DNA from: Paragordius varius
Taxonomy: Eukaryota > Nematomorpha
Assembly: GCA_964247055.1 (NCBI GenBank)
Contig: OZ176058.1
Coordinates: 1,426,001-1,490,000 of the forward strand
Reading direction: 5' to 3'
Length of the DNA stretch: 64,000 nucleotides
Every line of letters begins with the position of its first letter. Positions within the stretch are counted from its first letter, which is position 1. Below are positions 34,230 through 46,139 of this stretch, piece by piece. The translations under genes and the position numbers were made by a program. Under the pieces are notes generated by a model. That model did not search any database. It saw only the letters and a list, made by a program, of their open reading frames with translations, and was not told the DNA's origin.

Positions 34230-35740
34230 CAGATAAAATGGTAAAGTTTCAACATTAAAATTTTGATTTTTCCGATGTCCATATCTGATTTACTGTGGAA
34301 AAAACGCGCTCAGTAGCAGCGTTGGTTCCACAAAAAGATAATGAAAATTCTACAATTTTTAAAATATTGTATGGAACATAGTTTGTTTCAAAATGATGAA
34401 ATATTTCTAACCATTTCTTTTCTACTGTATTTTTTTCTGTTTTCCATAATTTAAGTTTTTCTCTTAATATATTTAACTAATGATATTTTAGAAAAAAAGA
34501 TATTTTCTGAAAGGTTAATTTTTGGGAACTTTTGGGAGATGCAGAAATGATTTTTGAACATCGCTCCAATTAAATTCTGGTTTTAATGTTATCCAATAAA
34601 AATGATCTGTTTCATTAAATTGCACCGTCCTGTCTTACAATAATCTTTACAGTTTGTACAAAACATTTTTAATGGTACAGGATATCTTGGCGATTTATTA
34701 AGCCTTGTTTTTCTAAATTATTTATAATATTGCGGATGGTTACTGGTATAAAATTATTTTATAACCTTTTTTGACATTTAGGTTGCTAACTTCATTGGCG
34801 ACTTTGATTGCCGAAGTTTTATCACTTTCTATCAATTTAATAACATTTTGAAAGAGAGAAGCTTGATTCTGTAGGAACTCTAACCATATTGAAGAATCAC
34901 TTTCAAAAAACTTTTCCAAAGTTATAGGACATTTGTCCTGTGATAAAAAAATAGTATTTTAAAGGATCATTATTTAAAATTCCTTCGATAGCGGGCAGAA
35001 GAGCAAACCAACGAGTTTTACAATATCCAAGCATTTTTTAATATTGAACTTCTGCATTCGCACAAGCTTTCAACGCGTATCGTGTATATAAAAATTGGAA
35101 TATACCTTAACAACTACATTTTCCACATCTAGGGGTAACAAATCAGCAGGTGTTTAAATAGCGTTGTGTGTTATATGCGCTACCACCCAACGTCAATAAT
35201 GGATGATTATCTGCTAATTACTAAAACTTATTTTTTGTTCTCCTCCTTGCTTTTCCACAGAAGTTCGTATTAGTGTTGTCACCGCAATATACGATGATTT
35301 TGTCTTTTTAAATTATTTTTTCCTAGAATATTCATTATTGAAGTAAAATTATGTCGGAATTCGCACCGGGTAGAGAAATAAAATTTAAAATAATTTTACT
35401 CCGGTTTCTGGACCAAAATATTTTATTAACGTGGGAAATATTTTTGTTTCCTGATTTGATACATCAGAGTATGGCGATATGAAATTAATTTTCAGCAAAT
35501 CTTGTATTCAGAAAATGCATGTGGCGAAAGGACAATGCATACAATGGCTTCAGCCTTTGTACGGGCACGAATAACATGTGAGGTACAATCCATAGATCTA
35601 AAGGAATGATTGTGATTAACGCGTGAAAAGATAAAACGCTTTGGGCTAGTGCCAAATTCTTTTCTTCCTCTCCAAAAGCGGTTTTACAATAAAATCGCTC
35701 ATTTTGTAAGCTGATGCCACCATATCTAAACATTTTTTAT
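34230..35740 (-). pseudogene. hAT transposase, degenerate
   Basis: On the minus strand, from its N-terminal side: a frame with NHNHSFRSMDCTS (35,580-35,640), SPYSDVSNQETKIFPTLIKY (35,410-35,480), TRWFALLPAIEGILNND (about 34,970-35,020), SSIWLEFLQNQASLFQNVIK (about 34,840-34,900) and the C-terminal dimerisation motif CGTNAATERVFSTVNQIWTS (34,260-34,330). All fit the order in hAT transposases. The blocks lie in different frames with stops between them, so the enzyme cannot be made. No intact N-terminal zinc finger was seen. Confidence 0.8.
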
Positions 35741-35941
35741 GTTTCTGGTTTCCATATGCTTTTATTATCATGCTTACCGCCATGTGGTAGGGTGAACCCC
35801 TAACATAAAGCATCTAACAAATGATTCATTCTACGTTTTTTTGATAAAAGGAAATTCTTTCATTAAATCATTGTTAAATTTACAACCTTTTTTTGTACTT
35901 ATATTTTAAACTATCAATATATTTATAAAAATGGAAAATGC

Positions 35942-36805
35942 TGGCTTTGTGATCTGGTACCGGATAACCGGTAGACCCATTCAAATCCAAACTTCGAAAA
36001 AATATAATCATTAATGAATGCCTCGAAAATAGCTTCGCAGTTTTTTTAAAATAGACTGCCAGTTCGGGCCCACCCCGTGTGAAAAACGGGTTTTTTTTGA
36101 AAACAAGTCCACAAAAATCGTGTTTTGAGACAATTTTCTGGAGAACGTGTTGGACCATTTAATTTCAAATATGTTTTTGTTTACCTATTTTTGATTGCGC
36201 CGAACATAGTCGTCTCGCTTTTTTGATTTATGCCCTCTTTTTACCCGCTCTTTCCGTAAAATGCCATTTTTTTCTAAATCAAAGTCCACAAAAATAATTT
36301 TGTAAATCTATTTTTTGCCCTTGGTATGAGACTGTAAAAATTCAATATGGATTCCACGTATTCCATGTTAAAAGGTAAAAATTTTAGTCAAGCGTTTCTT
36401 TGATGATAGCTGCTGGGTAAGGAGCTACCCGCTAAAAACTGATTCCTTATGTAACTTTGTGATCTGTTTCCGGAAAACCGGTGAACCCAAGCAAATCCAA
36501 ATATCTAAAAAATATAATCAATAAATGTCCCGAGAATCCCTTTTTTGGAATTAGGTCCCCAGTTCGGGCCTACCCCCTGTAAAAAACGGGTTTTTTGAAA
36601 ACAGAAATCCACAAAAATCTTGTCTTTGAGACAATTTTCTGGAGAAATGTTGGATCATTTAATTTACTTATTTTCGATTGCGCCGAACATAGTCGTCTCG
36701 CTTTTTTGATTTAGTCCCTTTTTTTACCCGTTCCCTTCGTAAAATGCCATTTTTTTTAAAAAACAAAGTCCACAATAATTTTTTAAATCTATTTTTCGCC
36801 CTGTT
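35942..36805. repeat. Two diverged copies of a ~380-bp block in the hAT element
   Basis: 35,942-36,327 and 36,451-36,805 share TTTGTGATCTG, CAGTTCGGGCC, GAGACAATTTTCTGGAGAA and GATTGCGCCGAACATAGTCG. The frame at 35,880-36,158 falls in one copy and is not a gene. Confidence 0.85.
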
Positions 36806-37351
36806 AAATAATATATTAGTATGAATGCTCTAAATAATGTTACAAAATAATCCACATATGTGGATCATTTTATTATCCCTTATTTCAAATAGCCATCCCC
36901 CCAGAAGTCCTCCTCGGTCTGCGTAGTAGCACGAGATTTACGCTAGTATTATTATAAAAAAATATTATATTACCTTAATTTTATGGAGTAAACGTATAAG
37001 CTACCGATTTGTGATATTAATTTGTCTATTTGATAATGTTGGCAGTAGGATTAGGAAGCAAAGTGTATAATCTATGATATAAATTTGCAAAAAATAAATA
37101 TTTTTAATTTAAAAATAAAAATCTATAATTTAAAATTGATACATATTTTAAAGATAACTAATGATAAAAAAATTAAACCGATTAAAAAAATAATTTTTTT
37201 ATAAAAAATTCAAATGTATTTAAAAAAATCTTTTTATATAATCGTGAAAAAGCGGGACATTTCAAACGCAGCGGGACGCGGGACAAAGTGTGAAAAAACG
37301 GGACGTTTGGTCACCTTATGCATAAACAAGCTTAAAGGCATAGAACATTTT

Positions 37352-37353
<2 letters not shown>

Positions 37354-37408
<55 letters not shown>
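37354..37408. repeat. (AT)n microsatellite
   Basis: 55 bp of TA dinucleotides just outside the hAT right end. The open frame spanning it is an artefact of the repeat. Confidence 0.95.
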
Positions 37409-37411
<3 letters not shown>

Positions 37412-37678
37412 AATAAAAACTATCAAACCTAAATCCAGGTGCTTTTAATACAATAATTGAACAGCTATATTATTGGTAATATGGAAAATTTAGCGAATAT
37501 AATTTTTGCTCATATAATATTTTTAAGATCTATTATTTTAAAATTACTATATTTTTAAGCGATCCTCTCGTTTTAGGTAACAAAATATTAATGAACGTTT
37601 AAATTGGTAACACTACAATTTATTCAATTATTATCAATCAAATTAAAAAAGATATTTTTTATATCTTTTACCTTTTAG

Positions 37679-38100
37679 TTACGTTTGTTTGATTATATCT
37701 ACAAACAAAATAAGTATTCGGATGGCTTCTTATACATTGGTTACACAGCTGAAAATGCATTTGGTTGCAATATACATAAATTCGCATATGAGATACGATA
37801 ACCGCTGACATACTTTTTGCTCAAAAAGATGTTGTTTCTGGACTTTTCGCGATTCGGTCAAAATCGTCTGCCTTTTGGATATGAGAACAACACACCAAAA
37901 CCATCAAATACTTTTTTATTTATACTTTAGGGATATGGATGATTCTTTATTTGTAAAGAATGCAATCTAAAGAGGCTTATTACCCTGATGAAGTTTTACT
38001 ATACTCGGAAATGAATTCTTTTGTAACAAAAGTTGAGTCACTTGCAAAACTTCAGTTGTTTAGGGGAACAGTACCTATGCCACAGGAAAATCAAAGATAA
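37679..38100 (+). CDS. Candidate gene, last four exons with 22- and 29-nt introns; product unknown
   Basis: Exons 37,679-37,763, 37,793-37,856, 37,931-37,952 and 37,975-38,100 join in phase into 98 codons and a stop: LRLFDYIYKQNKYSDGFLYI, GYTAENAFDTITADILFAQK, DVVSGLFAIRDMDDSLF, AYYPDEVLLYSEMNSFVTKV, ESLAKLQLFRGTVPMPQENQ-R. Introns are 29, 74 and 22 nt. Without splicing each frame is broken, and splicing restores one frame across all four. GC is raised. An upstream exon near 37,494-37,575 (ending SDPL) would fit in phase. It reads like a helical conserved cytosolic protein, but I cannot name it. Confidence 0.5.
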
Positions 38101-38284
38101 GTACCTTTTTTTATACTAAATTATTTATTTAATAATCTTATATACTCTAAATTTTATTTGGCTTATCGTCTGTTCGGTTATAAATTATTATTGTTTTTTT
38201 TTGTCGATAATTTCATTTAATTAAAACTATTGTCGCTTATCAACAACAATTAATATCAAACCTCTGTTCCAAAAACAAACAATA

Positions 38285-39353
38285 ATGCCCTTTCCAAAGC
38301 GCAGGTTATGTACGGTATTTTTTTTTAATTCCTTTTTTTCTAATAACCAAATTTAATTACAGTAAAAAATTAAATCATAACACTATTTTATTTACATACA
38401 TAATAAACAAACATTTGCAATCATAAAAATTTTACAAGAAAAAGTTTTAAAAAAAAAATTTCCCAATACTTATATAGCTCACGGTACTCTGACAATTGGT
38501 TCACCAATTGTACGAAGGGGTGCACCCCGTGTTATTGTCATTGTCATAAATTCGCATGGTTACTTTTTTTATTTAATATTATTATATTCGAAAACTTTTT
38601 AAAAATAATTATATTTAGTAGCTTTTTTAATTAAGTCATTACCAATTATCTATATTAATTTTCTATTCCAAGATCTACGTCAAACATTATTATTAGAATA
38701 TGAAGATTTTATGAAACGAGCAATGTTTATTAGTATTGTAATTATATCTATAACTTAATAGATTTCGTATAAATTTTTCTTAAAGCAGCAAGCCTCATCT
38801 CAATTCCCCTTATCAATCAAATGCTATTTTATTTGTATTTATCAATAAAATTGATTACCATAAAATATATGTTTAATACAGGGGTATCCAAATAGCGGCC
38901 TGCGTTAAATTTAGAAATTTACAATTTGCAAAAATAAAAAAAATATTTGCGAAAAACAATATAAAAGTATATCTAATCGTGGAAAGAGGTAAAAAATTGT
39001 TATATTGCGTTTTTCAGTCATATGCTTGAAATCTAATTATTATTGATGCCATTTTCATATCTAAAAAAGGCGGCCCTTGTGTTGGAAACTCCTGGTTGAT
39101 ATTATATAGAATGGTATATATTTGTATACCTTTTCAGAAAATTAATAATTCCTGTAAATTATAAATATAAATAACCCTTAAAATAATATATCTTTTAAAT
39201 AATTTTAGATTAGCCCACCTTGTTTGGCTTGAAAAGTATTTAATACCTATGAATCAGTCTAACCATCAATTAGACGTTTTGTTTAAACTTTTTTGTATAA
39301 AATGGCTAAACAGTAATTGTAATCCAAATTATGTTTTAACCTCTTTTGTTTAG
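38285..39353 (+). CDS. Candidate gene with exon LLLEYEDFMKRAMFI-THLVWLEKYL; product unknown
   Basis: Exon 38,673-38,732 (acceptor TTCCAAG) encodes LRQTLLLEYEDFMKRAMFI and ends in phase 1 at GTATTG. Exon 39,214-39,353 continues as THLVWLEKYLIPMNQSNHQL, DVLFKLFCIKWLNSNCNPNY, VLTSFV and a stop. A possible first exon at 38,285-38,309 (MPFPKRRL) fits only through an unusual donor (GTACGG). If so the protein is about 74 residues. The 481-nt intron holds a hAT MITE. The exon sequences are leucine- and aromatic-rich helices; no family is recognised. Confidence 0.4.
38480..38531. repeat. Cluster of short palindromes
   Basis: ACAATTGGTTCACCAATTGT (38,492-38,511) is a perfect 9-bp-arm hairpin and GGGGTGCACCCC (38,517-38,528) a perfect palindrome; CACGG/CCGTG enclose both. 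It could be a transposon end or a structured RNA. It lies between the first and second candidate exons of the preceding gene. Confidence 0.6.
38879..39094. mobile_element. hAT-type MITE
   Basis: Starts CAGGGGTATCCAAATAGCGG and ends GTGTTGGAAACTCCTG, inverted and of the widespread hAT MITE type, with GCGGCC just inside both ends. No coding capacity. Confidence 0.65.
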
Positions 39354-39493
39354 TAAAGTGAAGAAGCTACCAATTTTTATTAAATATAATCAAAAAAATT
39401 ATTCTCAAAAAAAATTATGATTAAAGTTGTTTTTGTAGGTTATACTAAATCAAAAGACTTTTTTGATAATTTGGTAATTCCCGGTGTCTTAAA

Positions 39494-39763
39494 CAGTGGT
39501 TCCTAACCCTTTGTTGTTGAGACCCCATTAAATTGGAAAAATTAAGCTTGCCCTCCAAAAAACAAAAATAAATATGGAAATTTATTTAAAATTATAATCT
39601 AAAACAATAAAATTTTTGTTTGTACAATTAATTGTTCAAATACAAATCTTGATCATTTGCGAATCTCATTTATCTATAATTTATTTCTAATTTTATTTTT
39701 AATTGAATTATCCGAATTCCAACCCCTTTAGATATTTCTTCGCCTCCTATTAGGAACAGGTAT
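39494..39763. mobile_element. hAT-type MITE
   Basis: Starts CAGTGGTTCCTAACCCTTTG, an end common among animal hAT elements, and ends CCTCCTATTAGGAACAGG, its rough inverse. Confidence 0.6.
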
Positions 39764-39769
39764 TAAATA

Positions 39770-40918
39770 TAGTTAGGGCCCAAATCTAAATAAAACAGTT
39801 AATTTTAGAACCTATCATTATTTGCATTTGAATGGAAAATGTTGTACATTAGAGATAAAAATAGCTATTATAGGCCTTTTTATAGAGGTGTGCCTTATTA
39901 AATATGTAACAAATACGATGAAAGATTTATTGGACAGTCTTGTATAATAAATCCCCCTGGCAATTATAATACTTTAAAATAAAACAGAATGGCTCTCGTT
40001 ACTGTATTTTCAAAAAGAAATTGATAATAACATTTTTTCAGACAAATTGACATAGAATTATTTTGGTAAAATTTATCTCATATATATATTATTTAAGGTA
40101 TTATGTCCAGCTAACTACTAATTGCAATTCTAAAATTTCGCTCACACCTCATCAACTTATCGGGTAATTTTATAAATCAGAGCGATTCGAAATTAAGTTC
40201 TCACAAGGTATTTTAAGGTAGTAGACTGAATATATATATCTTTATGATTTAAGGCGCATGCTTCATATTTTTTAAAATCTCAAAATGTAAAGAATCCTCA
40301 TCTTAAAACTTTTGGCCGCTTTTTTTATTTAAATTTTATATCGCAAATAGGTGAATTAATGTATAATATGGTTATAATGTAAATCGTTAACTAAAGAAGG
40401 CGAGGTTGAATTTAATTAGCACAAACTTGATATTTATTGATTTATGTCAGCGTTTCAAACGTGTTTTAGAGCTGTACCACTAGCCTTTCATTATAATTTA
40501 CAGAACTGTCAAAATATAATTATTTTCTATAGGAGTACAATGTGTGATGATTAAATTTAAACTCAATACTTTTATAAAATAGTAGCTTATTTATAAGATT
40601 TGCTCTGGGATACAAAACACTAATATGTCAAAACGAAAGTGAAAAGGTAAATTTAAAATGGATTGTAAAATTAGCTACAAAATATAAAATCACCTATAAA
40701 TAAAACCAAACAATATACACTTAATATGTTTCAATAACTTTGAATTACTATTTAAACCAATTTCGTTAATTTTTAAAATCCGGAAAAAAAAACCAAATTG
40801 AATTATATTTTTTAGCATCAAATTCTTGTTAAAGATCACCACGATTACAAAATTTATTGTAGTTAAATTTTGCAATTAAATCGTTAAAACGGAATAGCCT
40901 TAATAACTTTCTTTAATG
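39770..40918. other. Intergenic stretch
   Basis: AT-rich with no repeat I can name. A 36-codon ATG frame at 40,444-40,554 and an open stretch near 40,127-40,206 were seen but lack support. Confidence 0.45.
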
Positions 40919-41180
40919 CAGGGGTGTACGTCTAGCTTAACGTGGGTAGCATTTTTAACAAAAATTTGGCCACCATTTGAAATAGATATGGGTATTAATA
41001 AATAAATTTATTTGAATAAAAATGGTTGACTGAAAAAAAATCTTACACAATTTAACAATTTTTACCAGTTTTTGCCAATTAATCGAATCAGAAAAAATAT
41101 AAAAATTTCCATTTAATTAAGCTTTATAAGCATATTTTTGCAAATTAATTTTTTTGCAGGCCGCATGCTGGCTACTCCTG
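40919..41180. mobile_element. hAT-type MITE with 8-bp target duplication
   Basis: Starts CAGGGGTGTACGTCTAGC and ends CATGCTGGCTACTCCTG. Flanks CTTTAATG and CTTTATTG match at 7 of 8 bases, as expected for a hAT 8-bp duplication. Confidence 0.75.
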
Positions 41181-41499
41181 CTTTATTGTATGCAGTTTAT
41201 AGAGAAATAATTAAAAATTTATTCGATATCTCCCATATTTTAACATTTAATTAATTATAATTTCGATAGTTTAACCACAAAGGCAACTTCCATTTGTAGC
41301 TATCAAATATTTTTAAGAGTGCAAACATAATTGATTTTTAAATTAAATTATATTTGCATAACATAATTAATCATGATTTATTGCATCATTCTAAGCTAAT
41401 GTTCTTTAAAATAATTGAACTTTGCCTTTTTAAATTTTTACATAATCAGTTATATTTATAATTCATTATTTTCGTATTTTAAGTATTTTAAGATTATAA

Positions 41500-42717
41500 A
41501 TGAATGTTATAAAACAAAAATATTTTGCCCTATTATTTTTAGTATATTTATATTTATGTACTTTAACTCAAATGTCTGGTGGTGTTACCAATCGTAATTT
41601 CAACAAACTAAATGGTAACTTATATGTTTAAATATTTATATGTTTGGAAATACAGTAACAATAGAAACATTTATATGTTTGGAAATACAGTAACAAAACT
41701 ATTTAAAATTTCATGACTTATTTCCCCTTTGTCCGCCATGAAATTGGATGGTTTTATCCCATAACTCCACCTTAAAAATATTTCCAGTTTTGAAAGTTAT
41801 TTTAGTTCATATTTAATAATTAAACATTCTTCTGTTATGTTAAGGTTTCTACAGTTTTCTAATTTTGGCACAGCTCCAATGAACGTAGCATGTGTTAAAA
41901 AACAAATTTCGGTCATTATTAAACAAACAAATTAATGTTGTAAAATAATAGTAATTAATTATCAACATCTTTTTTGTTTTTACCCATATACTCCCATATA
42001 TTGCCAATGATCAAATAGGCAAGGATGAATATGCATACTGTAAGCAAATTGGCATATTATTTGAACGTATGTTGACATGTATGAAAATTTTTGTTTTTAT
42101 ACGTGGTTACATTAAATGAAAATAGTGACAAAAATACAGTACTTATGTAACTAAAAAACAAAAATTCTCATACATGACACAACAAATGTAATTTAAATTA
42201 ACCATTTAAAAAACGGGTGGATATACTATAAATTAAATATCATTCAAAAACTAAATATCTTCAAATGAATCACAATAGCTAAAAAAATACTTATAAAAAA
42301 CATAATCTAATGGAAATTCTAATCCTTAATTAATATGGAAAATATTTAACATATTCTAACTCGCAAAGTTGACCCAGGACTAACCAAATATTTAAACTTT
42401 TAACATAATTTTTCGATCAGTTTTATATTCTGTTAGGGTGCAGCTCCGATGTCGCACATAGAATGCACAAAAGTAAGCGAAAACACTACAAATATCAACC
42501 AACTAATTTCCACAATTTGAGCTCTAATGTTAATCCCAATTCAGGCAAACCAGAAAATAATGAAAATATTTCCGTGTGGAATCGATTTATGTTTTTCGTC
42601 CATACTGGGATAAATATTACTGAGAGTCTAACAAAAGATGCAAAAAATCAATCTATGACTGTAGGCAGTATCATAAATAATTTGATTGACAAAACGTGGC
42701 AAATACTGTCAAACTAA
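41500..42717 (+). CDS. Secreted protein with two symmetrical micro-exons (18 and 21 nt)
   Basis: Exons 41,500-41,614, 41,874-41,891, 42,019-42,039 and 42,437-42,717; every junction is phase 1, GT-AG, and the joined frame is 144 residues. Exon 1 is a signal peptide (MNVIKQKYFALLFLVYLYLC) with a short spacer. Exons 2 and 3 encode six and seven residues and create APMNVACKDEYAYWCSSDVA across three junctions. The last exon adds a basic patch (KSKRKHYKYQ), two N-glycosylation sites (NLSS, NITE) and an amphipathic end (VGSIINNLIDKTWQILSN). Donors include GTAAGC. The arrangement resembles flatworm micro-exon genes; sequence homology to them is not claimed. Start chosen as the first ATG before the hydrophobic run. 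Confidence 0.6.
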
Positions 42718-42722
42718 CTTAA

Positions 42723-42728
42723 AATAAA
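42723..42728 (+). promoter_or_regulatory. Poly(A) signal of the micro-exon gene
   Basis: AATAAA five bases after the stop codon. Confidence 0.7.
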
Positions 42729-42729
42729 A

Positions 42730-43545
42730 AAACATTGTGGTTTGATATATCATTCATTTTAAAAGTATGATTATTTTATTTTTATTTATAAATGATTATG
42801 GCAATTTAGTCACAAATAGTATAAAAATCAAAGAGATACTTATATATTAGGAAAAACTTTAATTACAAGAATTGTTAAATCCGTAATATAATGATAAACG
42901 AAAATTAAATGGAAAGTTAATTGAAAAGTAAATTATTAACTGAGGTTATATAAGATATGTGAAACCCTTTGTCAAATAGTCACAGACTAGTTTCGTCTTG
43001 TTAGCACTCATCACGACACAACTATAAAACTTGGGATTTTCACACATCAATTTCCTTATATCCAGCCTTGCCATTTTGGTATAACTATGCAGTCGTTTAC
43101 TTGATTTCATATTAAATTAAATTGACACTAAGAAAATTAAATGAAAATAAAAAATAAACCGAAATTCACTAAGTTTTATAGTTTATAGTCTAGTAGTTAG
43201 GGATTTTATAGAAATCAATTTGATAACTATCTTAAGAAACATAACATAAAGATGATATTGACGGATTGATTATGTTTTGTAATAACAGTTTAAATCCGTA
43301 AGATTTTGATAAACAAAAATTTTAGGAAAAAAAATAGAAGCTTCCTATAAAGGTTTTCTTTCAATGTTGTCATATATAGTATTATACTGCTTTACTTAAT
43401 CTGCGAATTAGCACGCAGTTTGGTAACATATTATATTAATAATATATTTAAAAAGTAAAATGTATAAAATAGTTATAAAAATGTGGATTACCAAAGGTAG
43501 GATAACATAACATAAGGTGTATAAATAGATAAAGAGTAATATTGA
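42730..43545. other. Intergenic stretch
   Basis: AT-rich. No gene or repeat recognised. Confidence 0.5.
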
Positions 43546-43812
43546 TACAGTAAAAATTGAAATTATACGGACAAAACGTCAAAATATAAGGATATTTTTT
43601 TTCAAAAGACAACCATACTATTTTAAACCATAATTTTTACATAACATATACCATTGTAAAATAGATAATTGTGTAACCAAATTCATCTCATTTAATATTT
43701 TCAGTTTAAAACAGTTTTTTATTTAAAAAATCAAAATATAAAAATATGGTTTTCTGAAATTTTTTTGTCTTCATGTTTACATTTAGTCCGTATAATTACA
43801 ATTTTTACTGTA
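43546..43812. mobile_element. M2 MITE, TA target site
   Basis: Starts CAGTAAAAATTGAAATTATA followed by CGGACAAAACGT and ends AGTCCGTATAATTACAATTT-TTACTG, long inverted ends flanked by TA. This is the pattern of Tc1/mariner-derived MITEs. About 265 bp, non-coding. Confidence 0.8.
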
Positions 43813-45003
43813 AATTAAAGTTTTACCGCTGAGAATATTAAAATTAAAACAAAAAATGCATAAAATATTACGTGCTTGCTTTTAAATATATATATATATA
43901 TATATATATGATTTTTAAATTAAATTTAAACAATTTAACACATCAGGAGCTCTTGGGGTAATATTTACCCAAACTTTTCCATCGCTAATGTAAATTATCA
44001 AATCTTTAGCGGCGCATGATATAAAATTTTTTAATAAAATACTGTAAAATTGGAAAATTATCATCAAACTTTTTCGCTGCCATTTTTTTCTTTAATTTTT
44101 TCATGAATACAAAACACAATTAACCTGTAAGGTTTAAAAATATAATTTAATTTGGAAAGCTTTGAAATATTGTAATTTACCATTCATTATTTATTGTATT
44201 ATAAGCTGTTTTTTTTCAATCGTTTGAGATATCCGGAAGGAATTAAAATAATTCTATGCTAAAATAAAAGAGAGGAGGGATTCAACAGTAGTTTTTTTAA
44301 GATCTGGGGTCGAAGACTACCATGTAAAGTACAAAGAAATAAAAATATAATGAAGTGTTAACCTCAATATAAACTCACCAATTTCGTAACAGCTATTTGT
44401 TTGAAAGATAAATCTTACTACTTATTCTGTTTTATGTGTACATTTTTAGTCCAGCGAATAAAATATCAGATTTCAATGTTATTTCTAAACACGAAACAAT
44501 CCATTCATTTCATTTTTTGTATACATATTGAAGTCTTTGGGGACCCCATGCTGTTTAAAATTTATTCTTATTAAAAAATATGGACAAATCGACACCATTG
44601 CAAAAGTTTGCATTTATATAACGTTTTCCGAAATATAAAAAAATTATCTTAAAAAAATTGATATTACTTATTTTATGGATAAACCTTAAGGTAAAAATTT
44701 AGTCATGTGTGCATGAGCTATAAATATAAAGGATGCAATTAAATTACTTTGTTTAAAGCAATTTTGATATTTAAATAAAAATTTAGCCTTAATATTAGCG
44801 TTAGAAACAGGGAAGTAGTTTGATAGGTTTTCAAAACCAAATTTTATTAAAATATATTGGCGTATTTATATAATTATTAGGATAAAAGCACAAGGACCGT
44901 TTTTTTCAGGAGTTTTTCATTAATATCAACTTAAATATAGTTTGGGGTTACTAAATACTTAATTTGAATTCAAGAATCAACATACTGTTAACAATTGTGA
45001 ATC
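43813..45003. other. Intergenic stretch
   Basis: AT-rich, with a short (AT)n run at 43,885-43,910. No gene recognised. Confidence 0.5.
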
Positions 45004-45449
45004 ATGTTACAGATCTGGCACACATTTTTAATTATGAGTATGATTTTAGGTGATTACCTAAACACTATAGAAAAATTTAATTATTAAATATTTAAATAGC
45101 CAAAAATCAAAATTGTAGAACATGGAAGCTAGCTAGAGCCAGAAAATTAAAAAGGCATAAATATTTGTTTACAAATATTTTAATTACTACAGAGGAAAAT
45201 GTGGATATAACAAATATGTTATATAGCTATTTTATTAGGGTTAACTCAATTAATGTATTTTTGATATTTTTACCTAGGAACGAGGGCGAAAACTATATTA
45301 AATCTGCCATCTTAATACTGTTTATAGTATATATAAATAATACCTTTATTCATATAATCTCAAAACTGATTTTCAATAGTCACACTTTATTTTTAGGCAT
45401 CCAAGTTTATTCGTATTTATATTCAAATATGAATTACCAATCATATTAA
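45004..45449 (+). CDS. Candidate secreted or membrane protein, two exons
   Basis: Exon 1 (45,004-45,049) encodes the hydrophobic MLQIWHTFLIMSMIL and ends in phase 1 at GTGATT. Exon 2 (45,193-45,449, after CTACAG) continues in phase as EENVDITNMLYSYFIRVNSI and runs open to a stop, giving 100 residues. A further small intron inside exon 2 (before GAACGAGGGCG at about 45,280) is possible and would remove part of the hydrophobic run. The architecture matches its neighbours; the product is not recognised. Confidence 0.35.
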
Positions 45450-45764
45450 ATTGTATTAATCATATTTTTCACATTTTATTAAAGTCTAGTCTAGTATCAT
45501 TGCTGTTTTAGTATATTTTGGAAGATATAAATAATTAGTAAATACAATGCACAAAAATATATTACAGTTAATAAAAATTTCACGCATTAAACTGAAAAAC
45601 CAAAAGACCATATTTTTTAACATTTATATTAGCTCATCTACTATGATTACTAAATAGAGAATAGAGATGACATATTTAATCATTCATTTAAATGTATCTA
45701 ATTAAATATCGCGATTATAAGTGTTAAAAAGTATGAATATGTTTTTAAAATAATATTTGGCTAT

Positions 45765-46043
45765 TAAAGTAAAACTAAAATAATGCAAACAAGACGTGAA
45801 AATATAAAGACAAATATTTTTTTCTAAAAAAGAACCATACATTTTACATTTTGATTTATTTTAATATAACAACTCATTGTTTAAATGTTTAATTGTGGCA
45901 TAGAGATATATAGCATAATCATTTTTGTCTTACAGTAACTAAACTTATATAAAAATTGTTCAAAAAAGTATGGTTATTTTTAGATAAAAATATATGTCTT
46001 TATATTTTTACATGTTGTCCGTTTAATTTCAATTTTTACTGTA
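45765..46043. mobile_element. M2 MITE
   Basis: Right end is good (GTCCGTTTAATTTCAATTTT-TACTG); left end is eroded (ACAAGACGTGAAAATATAAA remains). Arms with AGAACCATAC and GTATGGTT are inverted. Confidence 0.7.
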
Positions 46044-46139
46044 TATTTTACGTTTTTGTTCAAATTTCTACTCTAGTTCTTTCTTCCTAAATATATCATT
46101 CGTGGATAGTTTTTGCACCAAATATATCGATCATCTAAG

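Larger units (their letters stand above)
33966..37318 (-). mobile_element. Decayed hAT DNA transposon, 3.35 kb
   Basis: Terminal inverted repeats TAAGGTGACCA at the left and TGGTCACCTTA at the right, followed inward at the right end by GGGACG..GGGACAAAG-type motifs typical of hAT ends. Candidate 8-bp target duplication TGCATGAT / TGCATAAA (6 of 8 match). The transposase lies on the minus strand. The interior also holds a ~380-bp duplicated block. GC is higher than the host sequence, so it probably arrived after the genome had become AT-rich or has not yet drifted. Confidence 0.85.

Noticed and set aside
37841-37880. Resemblance of DVVSGLFAIRSKSSAFW to the eIF4E cap-binding fold
   Set aside because: It required reading through an intron; the spliced frame continues AIRDMDDSLF, which is not eIF4E-like.
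40444-40554. 36-codon ATG frame (MSAFQTCFRAVPLAFHYNLQ)
   Set aside because: Too short, with no splice partners, poly(A) signal or family match.
41634-41697. Possible extra 21-nt phase-1 micro-exon in a duplicated ATTTATATGTTTGGAAATAC block
   Set aside because: Its introns would be only ~14 nt and the block is a simple tandem duplication; not added to the gene model.
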